A DNA stretch of 32,411 bases from Patescibacteria group bacterium (GTDB lineage: Bacteria > Patescibacteriota > Patescibacteriia > Patescibacteriales > UBA12465). Positions 6,264 through 14,794 of the stretch are shown here, piece by piece. Positions within the stretch are counted from its first letter, which is position 1. Each line of letters begins with the position of its first letter. Location: contig JAQWDY010000009.1 of the NCBI GenBank assembly GCA_028705215.1, positions 1-32,411 on the forward strand. The letters are read 5' to 3'. A program made the translations under genes and the position numbers. The notes beneath the pieces were generated by a model, which had not been told where the DNA came from, made no database searches, and saw nothing but the letters and a program-made list of their open reading frames with translations.

Positions 6264-7079
6264 TTATTCTTCACCGATTTCCTCTATCTCTCTTCGCCTT
6301 TCATCTAATTTATTATTTTCTGGATTTGCTTCAGACAAACGATTAAGATATTGCCAAGATGCAACTTTATCTTTTTTCATTATACTTAAATCCAAAATTA
6401 AATCAAGATAACGAGGGCTACTTGGCTCTATTTCCAAGGCTTCTAAAACATTGTCATAAGAAGCTGCAATGTTTCCTGCCTTTTTTTCAAGATTAGCAAG
6501 TGCAAAATAGATTTCTTGTGGACTTATACTTAATCTTCTCCCCTTTTCCTTATAAGTTGCCTTACTTAATTTTAAAGCGTACTCATAAGTTTGTCTTGCT
6601 TCAGGGTATTTTCGCAATTCCTTATACACTCCTCCTAATTCAAAAAATGCTGACAAATTTTTTTGATCTAAACTTATAATAACCACCAAGTTATTTTCCG
6701 CTTCAACAAATTTTTCCGCTTTAATAAATTCATCAGCTTGTCGCTTTAAATCCTTTAAGCGCTTTTCTTTTTTCTGAAAGGAAATATCTTTATTAACTTC
6801 ATGCTTGAGCTTCATTTTTCTTAAATTATCTTGTGCTCGTTTCAATAAATTTGATAAATTACTATTTATTTTCAAAAAAATATTACTAAAAAAACCGCTA
6901 AACTTAACCAGGTCCCTATCTAAACGCGCCTTAATTATCATATCCTTAAATTTAGCCTCCTTCTCTTTAGAAATATTTTCCACATCTAAAATCGCCAAAG
7001 CGGGAAATTTTCTTACCACAATAGCAATTATAATTATAAGAGAAATTAATATTAAAATAAGAGAGATTATTGTTATCAT
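6264..7079 (-). CDS. Membrane-anchored TPR protein
   Basis: This 271-residue protein has one N-terminal membrane helix (about 3-23). A Lys/Arg-rich juxtamembrane region and a probable coiled coil (about 80-120) follow. Residues about 110-265 then form several tetratricopeptide-like helical repeats (for example FFELGGVYKELRKYPEARQTYEYAL and YFALANLEKKAGNIAASYDNVL). TPR arrays are protein-binding scaffolds; the partner is unknown. It starts 6 bases after the tpiA stop and is followed by tRNA-Thr, so it is likely the last protein gene of the epimerase-tpiA operon. Similar proteins with one membrane anchor are common in Patescibacteria. Confidence 0.8.
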   Translation of the reverse strand: MITIISLILILISLIIIIAIVVRKFPALAILDVENISKEKEAKFKDMIIKARLDRDLVKFSGFFSNIFLKINSNLSNLLKRAQDNLRKMKLKHEVNKDISFQKKEKRLKDLKRQADEFIKAEKFVEAENNLVVIISLDQKNLSAFFELGGVYKELRKYPEARQTYEYALKLSKATYKEKGRRLSISPQEIYFALANLEKKAGNIAASYDNVLEALEIEPSSPRYLDLILDLSIMKKDKVASWQYLNRLSEANPENNKLDERRREIEEIGEE

Positions 7080-7085
7080 TATAAT

Positions 7086-7814
7086 TTATATATTTAACAG
7101 ACGTTTTAAACTTTTCGCTTGCAAACTAGCGCCACCAACTAATAAACCGGCGATATTTTTTTGTTTAATAAAATCATGAGCATTATCAGGCTTTACGCTG
7201 CCTCCATAAATAACAGCTAGACGCTTTCCTGTCAGCGCGAAAGCGCGTTCTGCAATATATTTATGCATTCTCTCAGCCTCTTCAGACTCCATTGGCTGAC
7301 CACTACCTATCGCCCAAACCGGTTCATAAGCTAAAAGTAAATCGCTTGCCTTTCTTATTTTAATTCCTTTAAGTGCATTTTTAAGCTGAGATGATAAAAC
7401 TGGCCTAGTGCGCCCGGTTTTTCTCTCTAAAAGGCTTTCTCCTAAACAAAGAATGGGTTTTAATTTTGCCTCAAGCGCAATCTTTATTTTTTGGTTTATC
7501 ATTGAATTATCTTCTTTAAAAATACGTCGCCTTTCACTATGACCAATAATAACATACTCTGCCCCCGCCGCTTTTATATCTAAGGCTGAAATTTCACCAG
7601 TGTAGGCGCCATGGTGATGAAAAGAACAATTTTGTCCCCCTGTCTTTATTTTAGTATCTTTTAAAATTTGAGTCGCTTGTGCAAGATTAAGAAAATCAGG
7701 GCAAACTATTAAAAAATGGCGATAGGCTTCAAAGGTGGAAATTTTTTCAAGTAAAAACTGAGTCTCTTTAAAAGTTAGTCCCATTTTCCAATTAGCAATG
7801 ATTATTTTTTTCAT
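7086..7814 (-). CDS. tpiA: Triosephosphate isomerase
   Basis: This 242-residue cytosolic TIM-barrel enzyme interconverts dihydroxyacetone phosphate and glyceraldehyde 3-phosphate. All catalytic landmarks are present: NWKM (Asn and Lys, residues 8-11), GHSERR with the electrophilic His, YEPVWAIGSG with the catalytic Glu and the start of loop 6, and the phosphate-binding GGSVKPDN and LVGGASL loops. Length is near the usual 245-255. It lies 15 bases after the epimerase gene and 6 before the TPR gene, all on the minus strand. The other glycolytic genes (pgk, eno) are about 5 kb away in a separate operon. Confidence 0.97.
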   Translation of the reverse strand: MKKIIIANWKMGLTFKETQFLLEKISTFEAYRHFLIVCPDFLNLAQATQILKDTKIKTGGQNCSFHHHGAYTGEISALDIKAAGAEYVIIGHSERRRIFKEDNSMINQKIKIALEAKLKPILCLGESLLERKTGRTRPVLSSQLKNALKGIKIRKASDLLLAYEPVWAIGSGQPMESEEAERMHKYIAERAFALTGKRLAVIYGGSVKPDNAHDFIKQKNIAGLLVGGASLQAKSLKRLLNI

Positions 7815-7829
7815 ACATTGTAATTTATT

Positions 7830-8756
7830 TTATTTAACCTGCGCCTTTGCCCAGTCAATCGTTTCTCTAATCCCTTGACCCAAATCAAATTTTGGTTCCC
7901 AATTAAGCACCGCCTTAGCCCGATCTCGACTTAGACAACTGCGCCTTTGTTCACCTAATTTAGCTGGTCTAAGATTTACTATAATTTTCTCGCCTAAAAC
8001 CTCTTCAATCTTTTCTCTTAGTTCCAAAAGACTAGTTTCTCGACCCATGCTAATATTTATTTCTCCACGACAATCGATTTCCTTTGCCTTTATTAACGCA
8101 GAGACAACATCATAAACAAAAACAAAATCTCTTGTTTGCTGACCATCACCATACATAACGCTAGCCTGACCTTTAATAGCATTATCAATAAAAATTGCAA
8201 TAACGCCCGCCTCTCCTCCCTTAAACTGTCGTGGCCCATAGACATTAGCAAAACGCAAAATCGTGTAATTTAAGTTATAGACCTGATAGTAATAATTAAG
8301 ATATTTCTCAAAGGCTAATTTATTAATTCCATAGGGAGACAAGGGATAAGTAGGCGCATGTTCTGTGGTTGGAATTTCTTCAGTTTCACCATAAATGGCG
8401 CCACCTGTAGAAGCAAATATTACTTTTTTCACTCCATATTTTTTTGCCTTATCTAAAATATTTAACCCTCCTAAAACATTAATTTGGTTGTCAAAGCTAG
8501 GGTTGGCAACAGAGGCGCGCACATCGATCTGGGCCGCTAAATGATAAACAAAATCAAAGCTTTCTGCTTTAAAAATTGCATCTATTTTCTCACTTGCTAT
8601 ATTAAGTTTCCAAAACTTCGCGCGTGGATTTATATAATCTCTTCTGCCTGAAGAAAGATCGTCAACAACTGTCACCTCGCAATCCTGAGCAATTAATCTA
8701 TCAACTAGGTTAGAGCCGATAAAACCAGCGCCCCCAGTAACTAATATTTTTTTCAT
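7830..8756 (-). CDS. NAD-dependent sugar-nucleotide epimerase (GalE-like)
   Basis: This is a 308-residue extended short-chain dehydrogenase/reductase. It has the NAD-binding motif TGGAGFIGSN at the N terminus, the acidic VVDDLSSG after beta-2, the catalytic Ser region STGGAIYGE near residue 120 and the catalytic YGINK (Tyr-x-x-x-Lys) near 145. It then has the NVYGPRQ and MYGDGQQTRDFVFVYDV motifs shared by UDP-glucose 4-epimerases and related dehydratases. Substrate specificity cannot be fixed, although UDP-hexose 4-epimerase is most likely. I prefer the ATG at 8756: the alternative at 8765 lies inside the -10 box of the apparent promoter, and the downstream ATG starts directly with the Rossmann motif. 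It heads the operon with tpiA. Confidence 0.88.
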   Translation of the reverse strand: MKKILVTGGAGFIGSNLVDRLIAQDCEVTVVDDLSSGRRDYINPRAKFWKLNIASEKIDAIFKAESFDFVYHLAAQIDVRASVANPSFDNQINVLGGLNILDKAKKYGVKKVIFASTGGAIYGETEEIPTTEHAPTYPLSPYGINKLAFEKYLNYYYQVYNLNYTILRFANVYGPRQFKGGEAGVIAIFIDNAIKGQASVMYGDGQQTRDFVFVYDVVSALIKAKEIDCRGEINISMGRETSLLELREKIEEVLGEKIIVNLRPAKLGEQRRSCLSRDRAKAVLNWEPKFDLGQGIRETIDWAKAQVK

Positions 8757-8763
8757 ATTAAAC

Positions 8764-8772
8764 ATAATAGCA
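8764..8772 (-). promoter_or_regulatory. Extended -10 promoter of the epimerase-tpiA operon
   Basis: The minus strand reads TGCTATTAT. The expected start point (about seven bases downstream of the -10) falls at about 8757, right at the ATG at 8756, so the mRNA would be leaderless or nearly so. No convincing -35 is seen, only a T-run. Confidence 0.45.
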
Positions 8773-8807
8773 CGATTTTAAGAGAAAAAAAAGCTTAAAT
8801 TACTAAC

Positions 8808-8836
8808 TTGCTTTTATCCTTATTTTTTGTTAAAAT
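8808..8836 (+). promoter_or_regulatory. Probable sigma-70 promoter of gyrB
   Basis: TTGCTT (8808-8813) and TAAAAT (8831-8836) are separated by exactly 17 bases. The start near 8843 leaves a leader of about 80 bases that contains a perfect 16-base palindrome and a short hairpin. Confidence 0.6.
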
Positions 8837-8859
8837 ATAGACATTAAGAATATCAAAAA

Positions 8860-8875
8860 ATCTGAAATTTCAGAT
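8860..8875. promoter_or_regulatory. Perfect 16-bp palindrome in the gyrB leader
   Basis: ATCTGAAATTTCAGAT is a perfect inverted repeat about 20 bases downstream of the likely gyrB start point. It could be an operator for a dimeric repressor or an RNA hairpin without a loop. No T-run follows, so it is not a terminator. Confidence 0.45.
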
Positions 8876-8922
8876 AAAAATAATCAACAAAATACCCTGT
8901 TTTTCAGGAATTTTATTTTTTT

Positions 8923-10935
8923 ATGAGCACAGAAAAAAAATCTAAACAAAACGACTACGGCGCCGATCAGATAACGGTTTTAGAGGGCCTTGATCCCGTT
9001 AGAAAAAGACCGGGAATGTATATTGGATCTACTTCCTCAGCTGGCTTACATCACCTAATTTGGGAAGTTGTTGACAACTCAATCGATGAAGCTATGGCTG
9101 GATATGCAGACACTATATCCGTTTCTCTTTTATCAAATGACATGATAAAAGTGGAAGACAATGGACGCGGCATTCCTGTTGGAAAACATAAAATAACTGG
9201 GGTCTCTGCTTTAGAAACAGTTTTAACCAAACTTCATGCCGGTGGAAAATTTGGAGGTGGCGGCTACAAAGTCTCTGGCGGCTTACATGGCGTCGGCGTA
9301 TCTGTGGTTAATGCTTTAAGTGAATATTTGCGAGCCGAAATTCATCTTGAAGGTAAAGTTTGGGAACAAGAATATAAATTTGGTAAACCGCAAAAAGCAA
9401 TTAAAGCTACTGGTAAAACAAATCGCACAGGAACAACAATTATTTTTAAGCCAGATTCAAGTATTTTTACAGAATTAGAATTTAACTGGGGAAAGATATT
9501 AGACCGTCTAAGACAACAAGCCTATCTTACCAAAGGGGTAACTATTAATGTTTTTGATCAAAGACATGGACATCGTGAAAAAAAGTATAAATTTCATTTT
9601 GAGGGCGGAATTAAGTCATATATAAAATCGTTACACCGCAATAAAAATGTTAAAAATGAAAGTATTTTTTATATAGATAAGGAAATAAATGATAATAAAG
9701 TAGAAATTGCCCTACAGTACAACGATGAATACAATGAAACCACGCTAGCTTTTGCCAATAACATCTATAACCCTGAAGGCGGTACTCATTTAGTTGGATT
9801 TAAAACTTCACTAACAAGAACTCTTAACAATTATGCTCGCAATAAAAACTTGCTTAAAGAAAAACAAGAGAATTTATCTGGTGAAGATGTTAGAGAGGGT
9901 CTAACAGCTATTATAAGCGTTAAACTTTCCGATCCGCAATTTGAAGGACAAACTAAGGGAAAGCTTGGCAACGCTGAAATGAAAGGCTATGTTGAAAGCG
10001 TTTTTGGAGAATATTTTAACACCTATTTAGAAGAGCATCCTAAAGAAGCTGAAGCTATTATTAGCAAATGCATTTTATCATCACAAGCTAGGCTAGCAGC
10101 TCGTACCGCTCGTGCTACCATTTTGCGCAAAGGCGCTCTTGAGGGCATGACCTTACCTGGTAAGCTAGCGGATTGCTCAAGTCGTAAAGCTGAAGAAAGT
10201 GAAATATACATCGTTGAAGGAGATTCTGCTGGTGGTAGCGCCAAACAAGGTCGTAATCGTAAATTTCAAGCAATTTTACCTTTACGTGGTAAAATTTTAA
10301 ATGTCGAGAGAGCTCGTCTTGATAAAATGCTAGCAAATAATGAAGTAAAAAACTTAGTAATTGCTTTAGGCACCAACCTTGATGATCAATTTGATATCAC
10401 AAAACTAAGATATCATCGTATCATTATTATGACTGATGCTGATGTCGATGGCGCCCACATTCGCACCTTACTTCTGACTCTTTTTTTCAGACATTTTAAC
10501 GGCCTTATTACCAATGGCCATGTTTATATCGCGCAACCACCTTTATACCAAATTAAAAAAGGAGCTAGTGTTCATTATGCCTACTCCGATGAGGAAAAAG
10601 AAAAAATAATAAAAAGTCTTGGTGGCATAAGTGAAGAAGTAATTGAGATTGGAGAAGAAAATGATGGCGATGAAAATGTAGAAATTGTAGAAAAAGAAAA
10701 CGCTAAGAAAAATATAAAAATTGGTATCCAAAGATATAAAGGTCTAGGTGAAATGAATCCTGATCAGTTATGGGAAACAACTATGGACCCTGCTCGTCGC
10801 ATTGTCAAACAGGTTACCATTGAAGACGCGGCTAAGGCTGATCAAATATTTGACATGCTTATGGGCAACAACGTTGCTCCACGTAAAAACTTTATTCAAA
10901 CACACGCCAAAAAAGTAAGGAACTTAGATATCTAA
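8923..10935 (+). CDS. gyrB: DNA gyrase subunit B
   Basis: This is the 670-residue ATPase subunit of the type II topoisomerase that introduces negative supercoils. The N-terminal GHKL ATPase domain shows VDNSIDEAMAG, EDNGRGIPV and GGLHGVGVSVVNALS. The transducer region carries QTKGKLGN. The TOPRIM domain shows IVEGDSAGGSAKQGRNRKFQA, PLRGKILNVE and MTDADVDGAHIRTL, and the tail has QRYKGLGEMNP...DPARR and the usual VRNLDI end. A Glu/Asn-rich insertion lies before QRYKGLG (about residues 567-595). Motifs favour GyrB over ParE. It is the first gene of a plus-strand unit with the DUF212 gene 21 bases downstream; gyrA is not in the window. Confidence 0.97.
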   Translation: MSTEKKSKQNDYGADQITVLEGLDPVRKRPGMYIGSTSSAGLHHLIWEVVDNSIDEAMAGYADTISVSLLSNDMIKVEDNGRGIPVGKHKITGVSALETVLTKLHAGGKFGGGGYKVSGGLHGVGVSVVNALSEYLRAEIHLEGKVWEQEYKFGKPQKAIKATGKTNRTGTTIIFKPDSSIFTELEFNWGKILDRLRQQAYLTKGVTINVFDQRHGHREKKYKFHFEGGIKSYIKSLHRNKNVKNESIFYIDKEINDNKVEIALQYNDEYNETTLAFANNIYNPEGGTHLVGFKTSLTRTLNNYARNKNLLKEKQENLSGEDVREGLTAIISVKLSDPQFEGQTKGKLGNAEMKGYVESVFGEYFNTYLEEHPKEAEAIISKCILSSQARLAARTARATILRKGALEGMTLPGKLADCSSRKAEESEIYIVEGDSAGGSAKQGRNRKFQAILPLRGKILNVERARLDKMLANNEVKNLVIALGTNLDDQFDITKLRYHRIIIMTDADVDGAHIRTLLLTLFFRHFNGLITNGHVYIAQPPLYQIKKGASVHYAYSDEEKEKIIKSLGGISEEVIEIGEENDGDENVEIVEKENAKKNIKIGIQRYKGLGEMNPDQLWETTMDPARRIVKQVTIEDAAKADQIFDMLMGNNVAPRKNFIQTHAKKVRNLDI

Positions 10936-10956
10936 ATTTACATCTATCAAAATAAT

Positions 10957-11388
10957 ATGTATATATATTTACTCGCTCCAATTGTTGCTTTCACAATCGC
11001 ACAAGGCTTAAAAATTATACTACGTGCCAGTGTGCGAAAAATTACTTGGCATGATATTTTTGCTTATTCTGATATGCCCTCTGGACATACTTCAGTGGTA
11101 GTTGCAATCACCACCATAATGGCTCTCGAGTTTGGAATTAACTCGCCCTTTTTTGCTATCGCCTTCGTTTTTGCCACCATTGTTATCGTTGACGCTATTG
11201 GCTTAAGAAATTATCTGGGTCTTCACGGAAAAACTATTAATATTTTAGTCAAAGATTTAGATGAAGATGATTTCTTAGATCACAACTACCCCAAACAATT
11301 AGAAAAAATAGGTCATACTCCCGCTCAAGTCATTGTTGGCGGCATAATCGGCATCTTAACTAGCTTAGGTTTTTTTCTCTTCTACTAA
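10957..11388 (+). CDS. Divergent PAP2-family membrane protein (DUF212)
   Basis: This 143-residue protein has four or so membrane helices. It carries the DUF212 signature: SDMPSGHTS (phosphatase-like SGH), DAIGLRNYLGLHGKTIN and a late GHTPAQVIVGGIIG segment. These resemble PAP2 phosphatase motifs II/III in rearranged form. Members are suspected lipid or undecaprenyl-phosphate phosphatases, but activity is not established for this family. It is 21 bases downstream of gyrB and is followed directly by a strong terminator, so the two are probably co-transcribed. Confidence 0.88.
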   Translation: MYIYLLAPIVAFTIAQGLKIILRASVRKITWHDIFAYSDMPSGHTSVVVAITTIMALEFGINSPFFAIAFVFATIVIVDAIGLRNYLGLHGKTINILVKDLDEDDFLDHNYPKQLEKIGHTPAQVIVGGIIGILTSLGFFLFY

Positions 11389-11403
11389 TATACTTCTAAA
11401 TAA

Positions 11404-11434
11404 TAAAAAACTCCGATAATGTCGGAGTTTTTTT
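11404..11434. terminator. Bidirectional rho-independent terminator
   Basis: The sequence AAAAAACTCCGA, loop TAATG, then TCGGAGTTTTTTT forms a stem of about 12 pairs with a GC core and T/A runs on both sides. It ends the gyrB-DUF212 unit on the plus strand and the long pgk-eno operon on the minus strand (whose last stop is at 11447). Confidence 0.92.
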
Positions 11435-11446
11435 ATTACCAGCAAA

Positions 11447-12349
11447 TTAAATTAAACTTTGAGCTAAAAAATTATTTTCTGCCTCTTCCCCTAAATTCAA
11501 TATTTTACAAATAGTAGGAGCGATATTATAAATTGAACCCATAGTTTCCAATAAACTCAAATCGCCTGATGGCGCATCTTTAGGGCCAATTGTTCTCCCC
11601 TTAAACTGATTACCAATCAATATAAAGGGAACGGGATTATCAGTATTTTTTTTATCTGGCATATCGGTCGCAAAATCTAACATCTTTTCGGCATTACCAC
11701 AGGTAGCGGTAATGATTAACACACCACCTTGATCTAAAATTTCATTTGTCAATTTTTTTATTAGTCTATTTAAATCTTCAAAGGCATTAGCTGTAGCTGA
11801 CATATTCCCTAAAGAAGCAAAATAATCAAGAATTGAGGCTGTAGCGACAATAAAATCATAAGAACCCGATTTAAAAGCTCGGGCTGACTCTTGAAATATC
11901 TTTTTCGTAGAAAAGTTAATATCAAAAGCTTGGTTTCTAGTAGCTGATGAAATGCTTAACCAATCTTCAGCCACTAATTTATCTTCCCGTCTGCCATTAA
12001 AAAAATAACTTAACGCTGCTAGACGCTCACTATCGAATATTTTAAGTTGTCTGAGATTATAACTAGCTAAAACTGAGCTCAAATCATTATAAATAATTTG
12101 CTCTTCCGAATTAACCAAGGATCCCGCCCCTAAAGTTAAATAACGATTATTCAAACTCCCTTTCACTGTATCTAAAATTATGGCTGGATATTCTTTAATT
12201 AGTTTTGAAATATAAGGGGTTTTAGCCAAACTAAGCGCATTAGCCTCACTTTCAGGAGCAATGCCCCAACCATCTAGTATCAACAAAAATACGGGACTAT
12301 CTGGCCTCATCTTCATTTCATTTAATTTGCCCTCCTCATCGCTATCCAT
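11447..12349 (-). CDS. Shortened, probably inactive iPGM-like protein
   Basis: This 300-residue protein is homologous to 2,3-bisphosphoglycerate-independent phosphoglycerate mutase (normally about 510 residues). Recognisable parts are LLILDGWG (residues 22-29), GAG...NSE...IIYNDL (74-90), ERLAALSYFFNGRRED (108-123), ITATCGNAEKM (213-223) and NPVPFILIG (238-246). The phosphotransferase domain normally between the second and third blocks is absent. Metal ligands known from the family appear replaced: the TADHGNAE motif reads TATCGNAE (Asp and His lost), the His after Asp403 is Ser179 and the His before the PVP motif is Asn235. Only Asp26, Asp175 and possibly Ser81 remain. It is translated 5 bases after eno. 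It may be a regulatory or structural pseudoenzyme, or an enzyme with altered chemistry. Confidence 0.8.
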   Translation of the reverse strand: MDSDEEGKLNEMKMRPDSPVFLLILDGWGIAPESEANALSLAKTPYISKLIKEYPAIILDTVKGSLNNRYLTLGAGSLVNSEEQIIYNDLSSVLASYNLRQLKIFDSERLAALSYFFNGRREDKLVAEDWLSISSATRNQAFDINFSTKKIFQESARAFKSGSYDFIVATASILDYFASLGNMSATANAFEDLNRLIKKLTNEILDQGGVLIITATCGNAEKMLDFATDMPDKKNTDNPVPFILIGNQFKGRTIGPKDAPSGDLSLLETMGSIYNIAPTICKILNLGEEAENNFLAQSLI

Positions 12350-12354
12350 AATAA

Positions 12355-13605
12355 TTATTCTATTATCTGCCCGATTTCTAATAATCGATTATACTTAGCA
12401 ACTCTCTCTCCTCGTGATAAAGAGCCGGCTTTTAGGTAATCAGCTCCCGTAGCAACCGCTAAGTCAACAATGAAATCATCGTTAGTTTCTTGGCTGCGAT
12501 GAGATACTATTATTTTATAATTATGATTTTGTGCCAATTTAATACATTCTATCGTTTCCGTGAGAGTTCCCACTTGATTAGGTTTGATAATTATAGAATT
12601 GGCAGTCTTTTTTTGCAAACCAAGACGCAGTCTTTCTATATTAGTTGCAAATAAATCATCGCCAACAATTAATAATTTTTCTCCTAACCGCTCCGTTAAT
12701 TTCTGCCAAGAATCCCAATCATTTTCAGCAATCCCATCCTCAAGATAAAGAAGTGGGTATTTTTCTAACCAATTTTCATAAAGCGAAATTAGACTATCAT
12801 TTACTAAGTAGGAGTTATCAAGAGCAAAAATATATTTACCCTTCTTTTCATCATATAACATTTCTGAGCCAATATCTATTCCCAAATGATAATCAAGTTT
12901 TGGTTCGTAACCTGCTCGTAAAGAAGCGGCACTTATTAATTCCAAGGCCTCAATACTAGAATTAAGTTCTGGGGCAAAGCCACCCTCTAAGCCCACATCA
13001 GTATCATAGCCCACTGCTTTTAATTCTTGTTTCAAAGATTTAAATACTTCTACCCCCTGCCTTATCATTTCCGCTATCTTCTTTTTCTTAGGAATATAGA
13101 GAAATTCCTGAAAATCTAAATTAGTATCGGCATGTTTACCGCCATTGAAAAAATTAAAAATTGGTATTGGCAAAGATGGTTTTTCATAATTATATTTCTT
13201 TTGCAAATAAAAATATAACTCTTCTTTCTGTTCTAAGGCGGCAACGCGTGCCACAGCCAATGAAACAGAAAGCATAGAATTAGCGCCTAAACTTGATTTA
13301 TCCTCACGACCATCTAACTCTATCATTTTTTTATCTATAGCTTCCTGCTGCCCTGCCTCCATGCCCACCAAGGCTGGTGAAATAATTTCATTAACCTTTG
13401 CTATCGCTCGTAAACGGCCATGACCAAAAAATCTTTTTTTATCAAAATCTATCATATCAAAAGCTTCATAAGAACCAACGGAAGTGCCGCTGGGTACCGA
13501 CGCTTTAGAGAATAGGCCGTTATCTAATTCCACCCTTGTTTCAATAGTTGGTTCACCAGTAGAATTAATAATTTCTCTGGCTGTTATTTTTTTTATTTTC
13601 CCCAT
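12355..13605 (-). CDS. eno: Enolase
   Basis: This is the 416-residue glycolytic enzyme that converts 2-phosphoglycerate to phosphoenolpyruvate. Catalytic and Mg2+ residues are retained: NGGKHADTNLDFQEF, GLEGGFAP (catalytic Glu present), GIDIGSEM (Asp), YLEDGIAENDW (Glu), VGDDLFATN (Asp), IIKPNQVGT (catalytic Lys), SHRSQET and KAGSLSRGERVAKYN. It is divergent: the usual SRGNPT is STGEPT, GDEGG is GLEGG and the flexible loop SGASTGEYEA is SGTSVGSYEA. It should still be functional. It lies 23 bases after pgk and 5 before the mutase-like gene. Confidence 0.95.
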   Translation of the reverse strand: MGKIKKITAREIINSTGEPTIETRVELDNGLFSKASVPSGTSVGSYEAFDMIDFDKKRFFGHGRLRAIAKVNEIISPALVGMEAGQQEAIDKKMIELDGREDKSSLGANSMLSVSLAVARVAALEQKEELYFYLQKKYNYEKPSLPIPIFNFFNGGKHADTNLDFQEFLYIPKKKKIAEMIRQGVEVFKSLKQELKAVGYDTDVGLEGGFAPELNSSIEALELISAASLRAGYEPKLDYHLGIDIGSEMLYDEKKGKYIFALDNSYLVNDSLISLYENWLEKYPLLYLEDGIAENDWDSWQKLTERLGEKLLIVGDDLFATNIERLRLGLQKKTANSIIIKPNQVGTLTETIECIKLAQNHNYKIIVSHRSQETNDDFIVDLAVATGADYLKAGSLSRGERVAKYNRLLEIGQIIE

Positions 13606-13628
13606 ATATAAATGTTAAATATTTATAA

Positions 13629-14789
13629 TTATAAACCTGGCATCTCTTCGCCTCCCAAATAAGACAACATTGCGCCACCTGCCGTGGAAACAAAATCAAC
13701 ATATTCAATCATGCGAATACTGCGCAACGCGGCTACTGTCTCGCCACCCCCAACAACTCCATAGGCATGACCAGAAGAGCGCGACGCTACCAAAATAGCA
13801 ATTGCTATAGTACCAGCGCGAAAATCAAGATCCTCAAATTTACCCATCGGCCCATTCCAAATTAAGGTTTGTGCTTCTTTTATATAGGCTGAATAGGCGC
13901 TAATAGTTGCCGGCCCAATATCGAAGATGGTATCAGTTTTTAAAACATTCTTTACATCTTTAGCCTGTACCCTGCCCTCTTTGGTTAAAACCACAACATC
14001 AAGCGGAAGTATAATTTTTTGCTTATATGATTTTTCTTTCATCATCTTTTTTATAATCTTTGCACTCTCTTCATCACACAGCGATTTCCCAATTTCTAAT
14101 TTATTATACTTTAAAAAACTATTAGCCAAGCCTCCTCCCAATAATATGCGAGTAGAATTTTTATAAAGATTGGCAATTAAGGGCGCCTTTGTCTTTATCT
14201 TTGCTCCCCCCATTATTACGACCAATGGCTTTTTTGGATTTAAAACTCGTTCAAAAGCTTTCAGCTCACTTTCCAACAATAATCCAGAGTAACTCGGTAA
14301 GTATTTTTTTATCGCAGCGACTGACGCCTGCTTACGATGCGATACGGCCAAAGCATCATTTATATAAATATCGGCTAAACTTGCCAACTCTTTAGCAAAT
14401 TTATCATCATTATCCAATTCTCCTTTTTTAAAACGTAGGTTTTCCAAAAAAATAATATCACCTGGCTTAGCACTTTTAATTTCTTTTTTTGTTACATTAC
14501 CTATTACTTCAGGGATAAACTTAATTTTTTTATCTAAAATTTTTGCTAAATATTTTGCAATTGGTTCAGTAGAAAGGTCTTCATTATAACGCCCCTTCGC
14601 CTTACCTAAATGAGTAGCAATAATAATAACTGTTTTTTTCCGCAAAAGAAATTCGATTGTTTTTATTACCTTATAAATCTTATAGTCATCAATTACTTTT
14701 TTATCTTTAATGGGAACATTTAAATCAACTCGCAGAAAAACACGTTTATTTTCTAAATTAGGCAAACTGGAAAATTTTTGCATGTTCAT
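13629..14789 (-). CDS. pgk: Phosphoglycerate kinase
   Basis: This 386-residue two-domain enzyme makes ATP from 1,3-bisphosphoglycerate. Motifs in order are RVDLNVP (substrate-binding), ATHLGKAKG, ENLRFKKGE, NDALAVSHRKQAS, MGGAKIKTKAP (nucleotide-binding side), LGGGLANSFLK, WNGPMGKFE, VGGGETVAAL and the C-terminal STAGGAM. Several are drifted from the norm (NDALAVSHR for NDAFGTAHR, DIGPAT for DIGPKT, STAGGAM for STGGGAS), but the active-site frame is intact. The start at 14789 (MNMQKF) has an alternative at 14783. Gaps to the neighbours are 5 and 23 bases. Confidence 0.96.
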   Translation of the reverse strand: MNMQKFSSLPNLENKRVFLRVDLNVPIKDKKVIDDYKIYKVIKTIEFLLRKKTVIIIATHLGKAKGRYNEDLSTEPIAKYLAKILDKKIKFIPEVIGNVTKKEIKSAKPGDIIFLENLRFKKGELDNDDKFAKELASLADIYINDALAVSHRKQASVAAIKKYLPSYSGLLLESELKAFERVLNPKKPLVVIMGGAKIKTKAPLIANLYKNSTRILLGGGLANSFLKYNKLEIGKSLCDEESAKIIKKMMKEKSYKQKIILPLDVVVLTKEGRVQAKDVKNVLKTDTIFDIGPATISAYSAYIKEAQTLIWNGPMGKFEDLDFRAGTIAIAILVASRSSGHAYGVVGGGETVAALRSIRMIEYVDFVSTAGGAMLSYLGGEEMPGL

Positions 14790-14794
14790 ATTAA

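Noticed and set aside
8896-8908. Terminator before gyrB
   Set aside because: The CCTG/CAGG stem has only four pairs, so it is too weak for termination. I kept it only as part of a possible leader element.
10023-10336. Overlapping antisense frames within gyrB
   Set aside because: They lie opposite the TOPRIM region of gyrB, with no family features or expression signals.
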